In this document: positions 41,093 through 51,900 of the stretch, piece by piece | Position numbering within the stretch: the first letter of the stretch is position 1 | How the letters are laid out: every line of letters starts with the position of its first letter | Assembly: GCA_902799705.1 (NCBI GenBank) | Contig: CADCBP010000010.1 | Span: 384-64,383 of the forward strand | Direction: 5' to 3' | DNA from: an uncultured Bacteroidales bacterium | GTDB lineage: Bacteria; Bacteroidota; Bacteroidia; Bacteroidales; Paludibacteraceae | Length of the DNA stretch: 64,000 nt | Position numbers and translations under genes: made by a program | The notes under the pieces: generated by a model | What the model was told of the DNA's origin: nothing | The model's database searches: none | The model's input: only the letters and a program-made list of their open reading frames with translations

Positions 41093-41329
41093 ATGCCAAC
41101 ATTATTTACCGTTTTTGGTTTTCGTTTTCTGTTTTATTCTAATGATCATGAACCTATCCATGTTCACGTAATCAAAGGAAACTCAGAAGCCCGCTTTCAA
41201 GTACAACCGGACGTAAAGCTCTTGGACAACAAAGGGCTCAAACCGGCAGAATTAAAGTTGGCGGAGTCGTTGGTAGAGGAAAATAAGGAGATGATTGTTG
41301 AGCGTTGGAACGTGTTTTTTGCAAAATGA
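41093..41329 (+). CDS. DUF4160 domain protein
   Basis: 78 residues with the DUF4160 pattern: FRFLFYSNDHEPIHVHVIKG and a final EENKEMIVERWNVFF. DUF4160 and DUF2442 genes form widespread two-gene units that are suspected toxin-antitoxin pairs; no activity is established. The overlap with the next gene (ATGA) and placement in a repeat island suggest a mobile, self-contained unit. Confidence 0.85.
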   Translation: MPTLFTVFGFRFLFYSNDHEPIHVHVIKGNSEARFQVQPDVKLLDNKGLKPAELKLAESLVEENKEMIVERWNVFFAK

Positions 41330-41535
41330 TAGATATTAAGAAAATATGGTTAACTGACACGGCCATTTGGATCCAGACAGCCGATGGTAAGCAAGCTTGT
41401 GAGAAATTCGCAGACTACGCCTCTTTGCGCAATGCGTCCAAGGCGGAACGCTCTGACTATTCGTGTTCTCCTTACGGCGTGCATTGGCCGCATTTGGATG
41501 AGGATCTGTCTTACGAAGGTTTCTTCGCTCATTAA
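41326..41535 (+). CDS. DUF2442 domain protein
   Basis: 69 residues starting MIDIKKIWLTDTAIWIQTADGK and ending PYGVHWPHLDEDLSYEGFF, the usual DUF2442 terminus. The ATG at 41326 overlaps the DUF4160 stop. DUF2442 proteins are partners of DUF4160 and possibly bind nucleic acid as the antidote, which is inference. Confidence 0.85.
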   Translation: MIDIKKIWLTDTAIWIQTADGKQACEKFADYASLRNASKAERSDYSCSPYGVHWPHLDEDLSYEGFFAH

Positions 41536-41850
41536 CCTCTCGTCGCTATTCGGTCTTTCCCTTCTCGTCTCTCTCTATCGTCTTTCCTTCTCGTCTCTCT
41601 CTATCGTCTTTCCTTCCCGTCTTTCTCTTCCCGTCTTTCTCTTCCCATCTTTCTCTTCCCATCTTCCCTATCGTCTTTCTCTTCCCGTCTTTCTCTTCCC
41701 GTCTTTCTCTTCCCATCTTCCCTATCGTCTTTCTCTTCCCGTCTTTCTCTTCCCATCTTCCCTATCGTCTTTCCCTTCCCCTCTTTCCCTTCCCCTCTTT
41801 CCCTTTCCCCTCTATAATCTCTGTGCACTTCTCGCACATCATTGTGCGAG
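41536..41850. repeat. CT-rich heptad/14-mer array
   Basis: From about 41560 to 41815 units GTCTTTC and TCTTCCC alternate (period 14), with ATCTTCC and CTATCGT variants; then the text TCTGTGCACTTCTC and the copy B hairpin at 41831-41850 (CTCGCACA, TCAT, TGTGCGAG). No gene on either strand is supported. Confidence 0.8.
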
Positions 41851-41900
41851 CTCTTTCTCTCTTTCATTCTTTCATTCTTTCCAAAAATCCTTCCCCAAAA

Positions 41901-41932
41901 TTTGCATATATCAAAACTTTTTCGTACCTTTG
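41901..41932 (+). promoter_or_regulatory. Promoter of the 238-residue hypothetical gene
   Basis: TTTG (41901-41904), 20 bp, TACCTTTG (41925-41932), then CACCC. Spacer begins CATATATC. Confidence 0.75.
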
Positions 41933-42089
41933 CACCCGAAAACGAGAAATAACTTGCTCCGGTTCTAAACCGGCCTGTACTCAAAATCAGAGCAATCCCA
42001 AGTCTGGAAGAGACGCATCTCAGAGTAATCCTAGACCATGCTCATCACAACAACGATGTAACTAACATATATACAGATACTTACAAACA

Positions 42090-42806
42090 ATGGCACGACA
42101 CCTGAAATCTACCGTAAAAAACCGTTTGAAATGCGCAGTTGCGTACTACGCCCCTCATTCGGACATCTCCGCTTCTCACAGACGTGGAGTATGTTATCTC
42201 GTGCCTGTTGCCGGCATTGAAATGCTCTGGGGCGCCATGAATACCCATAAGGAAGGCCGCCACTACCATAAACACATCATCGTCCGTCGTATCCCGCGTA
42301 CAGGAGGACAACTCTTGCAACTCTATACTTACCGTTTCCCCAAGACGTGGTCTGCCGCCTGCGTGGCGAACCGCGAATTGATCAAAGAGGCCCAGCGGCA
42401 AGCCCATGCCCTCGAACATGCTCATACCCGCGAAGCCCTCGAATGGCGCACGCGCTTCCTCCACCATTATTACACGGTTTTCAAGGGCGGCGCCAAACCC
42501 GAACCCGGCATGAAACCCTATTCGCGGTTCTACCAATATACCTACGTCGCTATCTACCGCGAACTCAAGGAAGCAGCCCGCAAAGCCCGCGAGGAAGCTT
42601 CGTGCACACTCGCCCCTTCCGTGGAAAAACACTCCTTTGAGGAAGACATCTCTTTCGAACCTGTCATAGACAGGAGACCTCTTCTCGCCCGCCGTTCGTA
42701 CCCCTTGCAGCATCTTAGTGAGTATAGTCCTCTCTTCGGAACCATCTCGAGCAACCCTCCTGACCCGATACCTTTAAATCTGCACTTCACAACCGCAGAA
42801 GTTTAA
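42090..42806 (+). CDS. Hypothetical basic protein
   Basis: 238 residues, basic and rich in Tyr/His/Arg (HKEGRHYHKHIIVRRIP, FLHHYYTVFKGGAKPEPG). It has no signal peptide and no membrane segment. No family is recognised. The leader between the promoter and ATG is about 150 bases and contains the hairpin CCGGTT/AACCGG near 41960 and two similar phrases CAGAGCAATCC and CAGAGTAATCC. A regulatory leader is possible. Not coupled to neighbours. Confidence 0.55.
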   Translation: MARHLKSTVKNRLKCAVAYYAPHSDISASHRRGVCYLVPVAGIEMLWGAMNTHKEGRHYHKHIIVRRIPRTGGQLLQLYTYRFPKTWSAACVANRELIKEAQRQAHALEHAHTREALEWRTRFLHHYYTVFKGGAKPEPGMKPYSRFYQYTYVAIYRELKEAARKAREEASCTLAPSVEKHSFEEDISFEPVIDRRPLLARRSYPLQHLSEYSPLFGTISSNPPDPIPLNLHFTTAEV

Positions 42807-42902
42807 AGTAATTCTTAAAAATAGTATATTTTGCAAACTCTATTTTGCAACACTCTTTGGAGTGCTGCTTAATAATCGTGTACTTTTTCATAATAAATGA
42901 CA

Positions 42903-42933
42903 TTGTGAGGTTGACAAAAAAGCTGTAATTTTG
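42903..42933 (+). promoter_or_regulatory. Promoter of the giant repeat protein
   Basis: TTG (42903-42905), 20 bp, TAATTTTG (42926-42933), then CACCC. The leader to the ATG at 42999 is about 55 bases. Confidence 0.75.
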
Positions 42934-42998
42934 CACCCGATAAAAAATGGGCCTTTTTGAACCCTAAAAAACGCAAAAATATTAATTAAAACAGTAAT

Positions 42999-45900
42999 AT
43001 GAGTAAATTTTTACAACGAATCTTTGTCTGCGCAGCCCTGATGGCACTGCCGTTTGTGGCAAAAGCAGACGATTTTCAGGTGTCCAACTCGAATTTCGAG
43101 GACTGGAGCGCTGCGCAGTTCGATGGCCAGCCGCAGGCGAAGGGTTGGAACGCCTCGAACGTGGAGCAGGTGGGTATAAAGTTTAACTTTGCCCACAAGG
43201 AAACCGGCCATAACGGCGGGTATTGTTTGATGGTGCAAGACCAGGAGGTCGGCGCGATGGGTATCACCGCTACTTCGCCGGGTTATTTTGCCTTGGGTCG
43301 ACCTTGGGCTTACCTTCCGGGTATCACCTCTATCAACCAGGCTACAGCCGGTACCTCCGGTGGTATCACCTGGACTCACCGCCCGGACTCGATGGCCGTA
43401 TGGATCAAGCGCACGGGTTCAGACTGGACGAAAGAGGACTTTTATCTCTTGTACTACTCCTGGAGTGGTACCGCCAAGGGAACGAGTTACAAGAACAAGC
43501 AGAAAGGTTGTACGGATCACACCGAGACCAACGAGGAGTCGGATATCCGTCAGGCGCTGAACGGTAACGAGTGTGGTACGGCCCAGAAAGCTACGCAGGT
43601 AGCCGAAGGTATGTGGCGTGAGCGCGCTCAGTACTCCAACTGGACGAAGATCACCCTGCCGATCTACTATTTCAACAACACTGCGCCGACGATGATGAAC
43701 ATCATCTTCTCGGCTTCCAACTACCCGAACTTCCGCGCCAACGACGGTCTGTACGCCGGTAACTCGCTATATGTGGACGATGTGCAACTGATCTACGCTT
43801 CGACGATTCAGAAGTTATATGTCGGCGGCCGCGAGTGGAAGGCGTTTGACCCGAAATCGACGGATGTACAGATCTACGAACTGGCCGAAGACGCAACCTC
43901 TATCCCTGCTATCGAGGCATTCCGCGGTGCGGGGTCGTTGACCAACGCCAGAGGAACGACCGTCACCTTTAGCGGCCGTAAACTCGAAGGCTCGGAGATC
44001 TCGATCACCAACGGCGACTTGACCTCCACGCCGACCGTCATCACCGTGAAGTCGGAGGACGGCAAATCGACTACGACCTATAAGATTCAGTTCCAGAAAG
44101 CTGCCGGCAGCAACGCCAAGTTGGCATCCATCGCTATCGACGGCTTCGCGCTGAGCGGATTCAACCCCGCGAAATACAACTACACCTACGACCTGCCGTA
44201 CGGTACCACCCAAGTGCCGGTTGTCACCGCACAGAAGCAGGAGGACGAGCAGAAGGTGGAGATCAAACAGGCTACTTCCGTCAACGGAACGGCTACCATT
44301 ACCGTCACTGCAGCCAACGGAACGACGAAAGCAACCTATTCGATCGCCTTCAAAGTCGGCCAATTGGCGGATAACACGCTGAAGGACATCCTCGTCAACG
44401 GCAAGTCTATCCCGGGCTTCACGCCTACGCAGACGGTCTATAAGGTGTCGCTGCCTGTCGGTACAACCACTATGCCGACCGTCAAAGCCGTCTCCGCTTA
44501 CGCGGACGGCGAGCAGACGATCGTCTATACCGCCCCCTCAACTATCGATGGCGGCCAGTACCAGATCAGCGTTACCACCCCGGGCAACACCGTAGCGAAA
44601 GTGTACAAACTGAACTTCAAGATAGAAGCAGCATCCTATTCGCTCCTTGGAGACTTGAAAGTGGAAGGTAATCAGATACAGAGTGTCAGCCCGGCGAAGA
44701 GCGGCGAGCCCACCGTCATTGATTTCCGCCCGGAACTTTTGACCTATAACATCAACCTCAAGATGGGCTCCACTACTTTGCCGAAGATTACGGCCGTGAA
44801 GGGCGATGAGTACCAGAAAAAGCCGGAAATCAGCAGCCTGGGCGAAGGGGTGGTCGAAGGAACCGTACGTATTACCGTGACGGCCGGAAATGGTGACCAA
44901 ACGGTATATAAACTGATTTTTGCAACGGAGAAATCCACCGTTTCCACGCTGAAAGGCATCAAGATAGACGGTAAGAATCTGGAGGGCTTCCAACCCGACG
45001 TAACGACCTATTCTTACACGCTGCCGGCTGGTACGACCCAACTGCCCTCGATAGAGCCGATAGCCGGAGATGAGTACCAGACCATTACCGTCACCGAAGG
45101 TGGCGTGAACGGAAAGACACGTATTTCCGTTGTGGCGCAGGACGGTAGCACGACCATTTATCAGATTTCGTTCTCTGTGGCGACCTACAGCAATAATACG
45201 CTCGCAGGCCTCTATCTCGACGGCAAACTGATAGACGGATTCAGCCCGACGACGGACGAGTACTACGTGAGCCTCAAACAGGGAAGTACCGAAGCCGACC
45301 TGCCCACTGTAACCTACCAACTGCAGGACGAGAACTTCCAGCGTGCTAGTGACCCCAAGTGGACTACCTCTAACGATGAGTTCACCTATCGTATCACTAT
45401 CCGCCCGCTGAACGGAGAGAGCCGCACGTACACTATTCACTTCGCGGTGACCAAATCGGCCAATACCGCTCTGGCGATGATCTATGTGGACGGCCAGGCG
45501 TTGGAAGGCTTTAACCCCGACGTACTCGACTACGAATATGCCCTGCCGAAAGGTGTGAGCACGATTCCGACCGTCACCTTCCTGAAAGGTGAGGACAGCC
45601 AGCGTGTACTCAACGTGCTTGACAAGAAAGTGCAGCGCATTACCGTCACCGCTGAGAGTGGTGCCAAACGTGTGTACACGATTTCGTTCATCGTCACCGC
45701 TTCCGATAACTCGCAATTGGAGATGATTTACCTCAACGGCGAGAAACTCGCGGGCTTCCAGAAAAATGTACTGGAGTATGAAGTACAGCTCCCGACCGAG
45801 AATTGTCCGGCTATCACGGTGGACAAAGCGCCGGGACAGCAGGTGACCATTACCGCGCCGTACGGTTATGGCGAAGCACACATCGTGGTGAAACCCGAAG

Positions 45901-48900
45901 CAGGCACCGCCAATACATATATCATCAAGTTCGTGCCGATGGAAGCAACCAGCGCACAACTGAAGGCGATTCTCATCAACGGCGTGGTGATAACTAACTT
46001 CAACCCCGCCAAGACCGATTATCAAGCGGAGTACGAGCGCACACGGCCGACTATTGGCTATGTCAAGGACTACGAGGAGCAACACGTTGATTCGCTTTGG
46101 AAGGACAATGTGGCATGGCTCTACGTCCGTGACTCGCTCAATAACACCAACGGCTATAACATCACGTTCACCAAGAAACAGGTGACGAACAACACGCTCT
46201 CCGCTATCCTTATTGATGGCGTGAAGATACCTGAGTTCAACCCTGAGACAGAGACCTACAGCCGTAATCTGCCTGCCGGAAGTAGCTATCCGACAGTAAC
46301 TTACGAGAAGGGAGACGAGACACAGACTGTCTTCCTTGGTCAAGTAGCCGAAGGTAAATGGCAAATCATTGTCACCGCTGAGAGCGGAGCAAAGAGGACC
46401 TACAAGGTGAATATCTCCGTAGCTCCGTACGCCGATGCTACGTTGGCGGACTTGAAGGTGGAAGGCTATACCATCGACTTTAACCCGTCGACGACCACAT
46501 ACGATCTCGAACTGGAATCGGGACTTCCTTTACCGGCTGTCAGCTACGAGGCGCGCGAAGGACAAGTCGTACTCGAGCACAACGCAGAGAATGCTACGCT
46601 GATACACGTCTCCGCGCAAGATGGTAAGCACACGACCTATAGTATTAATTACAAACGCACGGGCAGCACGAACGCGTACCTCGCAGACTTGCTCATTGAT
46701 AGCATAACAATACCCGGTTTTGCGCCGAACAAGTTCTCCTATACCTACGAACTGGGTGAGGGAACAGAAGTCATCCCGGATGTCTTCCCTGTAGCAGCGC
46801 TCAGCAACCAGACCATTACGACCGAGTTGAGCCGCCCGAGAAGCAAGACCAGGATTACCGTGGAGGCCGAAGGCGGAGCAAAGAATGTATATACCATCTC
46901 CTTCCCCGTATTAGAGGCGAAGAGTACCCGACTTGGCACACTTACCATCAACGGTGTGGAGTGCGACGTGGAGAAATTCGACTACGAATTCGATGTGCCC
47001 TACGGTACTTCCGAGACATACACTATCGAATATACAAAAGCGGAGAAAGCGCAACTCATCGAGTACATCGATGCGCCTATTACCGGCATAACGAAAATTA
47101 TCGTTACCAATAGTTCCGGTGAGAAGGGTACCTATTCGATTCGCTATAATGTAGCTCAGGCAGAGGGCGCGAACATCCTCAAGAAGATTAAATATACCTA
47201 CACGACCTCGGACGATGAGTTGCACGAAGGTGAAATCGCAAATCCTCAGAAGGGCGACAACAAAGTCGACCTGCCGTTCGGTTCGAAGGCATTCGCAATT
47301 ACGGATGTGGAGAAGAACTATCCGGGCCAGACGGTTATCCGTTTCGATGGTTCTATCCGTCGTAGTGCCAAACTGATCGTGGTAGCCAACAGAGTAGGTG
47401 AGGAAGACATGACCTATACCGTTACGCCGAGTATGCCGGCCTTCCAAACAGCCGGCAAACTGCAGACGCTCAAGTTCCAGAATAATGAACTGCCCAATTG
47501 GAATCCGGACGTCTATAACTACCTCATTAACGTCACCGCAGAGCCTATAGCTGAGGACTTTGCCTACACAGCTTTTGACGGCAAGACAGTAGAGGTGTCG
47601 ACTATTGATCCTGTGAAGAAGCAGATTACCTTTACCGTAGAAGGCGGCGCAACCTATTCCGTTTGCTGGTTCTATCAATATGATAACACCTACGTGAAGG
47701 ATGGTCTACACTATGACTACTTCGACTTCTCGCAGTCTTGGGTACCTACGACAAATGCTCCGATGTACAAGGCAACTTGGACGTCTAATCCCAAAGAGAA
47801 CGGCAAGAAATCCACAGGCTTCAAGCCTTACGGATGGACAGTTCCGGCAGACTTGGCTGCGGGTCTCGAATATGAGATCAGTATTGGTTTTACCAATGTG
47901 GTCGATCTGTTCTGGTACACGGGTAAGGAAGTAATGGCTGCCGGTGTAAACGGTGCTATGCTTTCGACCATCAACGGAGCAAGTATCAACGGTTCTGTGC
48001 CCGGTATGATGACCATTGGCGGTACGATGGCGCTGTCTCCTGGTAAAGCCGGTAATTCCACCTCAAGCATCTCCTATACTACCTCGAAATTCATCCAGAT
48101 GCGTAATACGCCGGACTCTATAGGTGTTAATTACAAACCCTTGTCGGCATCCAATGTTCCATCTTGGTATATCGAGTATAAGAGTGTGGACGCCAACAAC
48201 ACTACACGTACGGATAAGTTCGATGGCTCGTATGGTAACTCGTCATGGCAATATGCTTCGTTGCCTCTGAAATCCGTTGTGGGCGGCGCATATCCTATGG
48301 CTAAGTACGCACTTACTATCAACTCGTGCCATAAAGCCAATGCTGGTGATATGACGGGCTCGAATACCATCTATACGTCCGACCTGCAGATTGAAAATCT
48401 CCATTTCGTCTATAACTCCAAATTGACGAATTTCTTCGTGGACGGCATTAAGATCACGAATCATGAAGCCGATACCTTCTACTATGAGTTGGCGAATGGC
48501 GTAGAACTCTTTGCTGCTCCTTCGCTGACCTTCGAACAGCAGGTGCACGATCAAATGCAAGTCATTGAATGGCTCAATAACGGCGAATGGCTCAACGGCG
48601 AACTCACTGCCAAAGTGACCAACTACGGAGAAAACTCGAAAGACAAGACCGAGTATTATGTTATCATCAAGCGTAAGAACACCTTTAACATCTTGGATTT
48701 CGCTATTAACAAGGACGGCAAACCTATGTCGTTAGCGGAAGATAATGACACTACGGAGATAGACATCCCGTTCGGAACGACCGTACTGCCTGACCTGGAG
48801 ATTGTGCCGAATAACGCTCACCAACGCTTCTCTATTGAGAAGAACGGAAACACCGTCAAGATAACAGTCAAGGCAGAAAACGATGCAGAGAAAACCAAGG

Positions 48901-51900
48901 TCATCGTCTATCGTGAAAAGAAGAGCACCGATGCCACCTTGGAAAACATCGAACTGAAGGACGACGAAAAGAAGGACGTAGAACTGATCCCTGCTTTCAA
49001 CCCGAACACTTTCGCTTATCAGATAGAGGCTACCGCCGTTCCGACAATAAAATGCGAAAAGACGCCAGGTCAGACGGTGGACATGAAATACGGATATAAC
49101 GGTGTTACCATTACGGTCACCGCCGAGAACGGAGCAAAGAAGACTTACACGATCACACTCGTTGAGCCGACAGCTCCCACCAGCGGTCAGATCAAGACCT
49201 TCAAGTTCGACGGAGAGGAAATATCGGAGTTCGGAGGCGACAACACCGAGTACACGCACGAACGACCGAACTACGTCTTCTTCAAGCGTGACTACGAGAA
49301 AGACTCCGTATGCTTCAAGCAAACGCCGGCGGGTATGACTTGGGATGTGTCCAACTCCAAGAATACCAAAACGACCTATACGTTGAATTACCCGACCAGC
49401 TCCTCCAACACGAAATTGGGCAACATCCTGCTGAATGGTAAAGATTTTGAAGAATTTGATTCCAATATTGAGGAATATGATATTCCGTCAGAAGGTACTG
49501 TTCGTTTGGAGGCTATCGCTGCCGAAGAAGGACAGAAGTTGGGCGCCGTACAGTCGAAATCGGTTACCGGCGATACCATTATCTATACGATAACTGTCAT
49601 TGCCCAGGATGGCCAGACAAGAGACTATCTATTGCGCGTATCTAAGCCTAAGAGCCTGAGCTCCGAACTTGCAGGTATTCTTGTTGATGGCGAACTAATT
49701 CCAGGCTTCCGTCCTGACAGCCTCGCATACACTATGGTACTGCCGTCGGTAGGCGCTAAACGTGAAGAACCGATGATGCCATCGTTGACCTATGTCCTTG
49801 GACAGCCGGGTCAGACAGTCACTATGACAGCCGGTGTGCTCAATGAGCAAGCAACGGTCTTCACCGTTCACGCTGCGGCAGGTTCGAACACCACTTCATA
49901 TGAAGTGACCATCAACTCCGAGAAGAGTCATTGTACCGAATTGTCGGGAATCATCCTTAACAAGGCCGCGTTGGAAGACTTCGAACCGGGACGTCACTAC
50001 TATTCCGTCTCGCTACATGATAGCGTGTTCACCTTCGATTATACGACGGACGATCGTTTCCAGACCGTAACCCCGTCGCTTGAGACAATCACGCCGGAAC
50101 GCGAATATACGAAGAAGTTCCACGTCGTAGCGCAAGACGGTTCGTACTCGGACTACCTCATCCAGATCTATGTGGAGAACCCGTCGTCGGATTGCCAATT
50201 GGCGAACATCAAGCTCAATAACCAGGAACTGTCCGACTTCGAGCGCGAACTGAACGCCAAATCGCCGCTCAAGTTCGATCCGTCTGTGACGGTCTATGAC
50301 ATCATCCGTCCGTCGAGCATGACGGTACTGCCGGAGGTAAGTGCACAACTTAAGATGGCCGGACAGCAAGTGTCTATCGAGCAAGTGACGGATACCATCT
50401 TCATCCATGTTCTTGCGCCAAACGGCACGTCTACAAACACCTACCGTCTCAACTTCCAGACGTATTACTCGCAGAATGCACAGCTCAAAGCGATATACAT
50501 GGGCGATAGCATCATACCTGGCTTCAAGAAAGATAAATACGTCTATGTAATCCAGTTGCCCGAGGGCGTTCACGAATACCCGGAGGTAAGTTGGCAGGAG
50601 GATGAGAGTGTGCAGACGATTGACTCGGTATGGGACGAGAAGAACGATCAGGTTCAGATTCGTGTACAGGCTGAGGACCCGAGTGTGTCGAACATCTACA
50701 ACCTCATTTTCTCCTTCACCCGTTCGGCAGCAGATACACTGCTTGCTATTCGTGCAGACGGTGATACTATCCGTGGTTTCGAGCCGCATAAGTTCCACTA
50801 TAACTACACGCTGCCTATAGGCACACGGACCTTCCCGTACCTCAGTTGGGACGAAGTAAACGAATGGCAGACCATCACGCTTGATACGGTAAGAAGTCTT
50901 AGTGTGGAAGGTACTCAACTGGTACGTTCGATAACTGTTACCGCTGAGAACGGAAGTAGCAATACCTACCTCGTGACATACGACATTCGTAAGTCGGATA
51001 TCAACACGCTCAAACAGCTCTACGTCGATAAGACGCAACTCAAAGACTTTGATCCGGCAATTACGGAGTATTACGATACCTTGACCGCGGAGCGCGCAGC
51101 GGAACTGGGCGATGACGTGCCGGAGGTAGAGTATATCGAGGGTGACGCATACCAGACCGTCTCCGTTTCGAAGGCTCCGGACGCTCTCGGCGGTAAGTGT
51201 CTTGGGCATAAGTCCGTCGTTACTGTTAAGGCAGAATCGGGCGCACCACGCGAATACACGATTCATTATCCGGTAGCGCTGTTAGATTCTGCATATCTGG
51301 AAATGATTTTCCTCAATGGTGATTCGCTGGCTGATTTTAAAAAGGAGACGTTTAACTATCCTAATATCGCGATTGGTATGACGGATCCTATTCCAGCAGT
51401 TACGGTTAAGAAACAATATGATGCACAGAATGTAGACACCCAATTAGATGTCTATCTGGATTCCATAACGAATGACCAAGAGGAAGTAATAAGAGTAGAC
51501 ACGCTGCCTATGATGCGCATAGTTGTGACAGCAGAGGATACAACGATAAAAAATACGTATAACCTTGTTTTTAGACGCGAAAAATCATCGGAGACCAAGC
51601 TGCGCGATATCATCCTCATCAGGGATAACAAGGTCATTCCGTCCAGCCTCTTCCCCTATCGCCCGGATTACTACGAGTACTCCGTCACCCTTGACTTCGA
51701 CGGAACGCGTACCGCAATGGCGCAGGTTCCTGAAGTAGAGTGGGTGAAGTATGACGAAGAGCAGACTGTGAAAGCGGACAAGCATGAGTTGCCTAACGGA
51801 GATATTCAAGTGGATGTCACCGTCATCGCCCCGAACGGAGAAGACCAGGCAATCTATGTGATCACCTTTGTTTTCCGCAAGCCAAGCGACGCTACCTTGC

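Noticed and set aside
42851-42864. Terminator after the 238-residue gene
   Set aside because: CACTC/GAGTG with a short loop but no T-run; not strong enough to call.
44538-46364. Long open frame of 608 codons antisense to the giant gene
   Set aside because: It arises from codon bias of the repeat domains; it has no signal, domain or promoter, and the sense frame has clear protein repeats.
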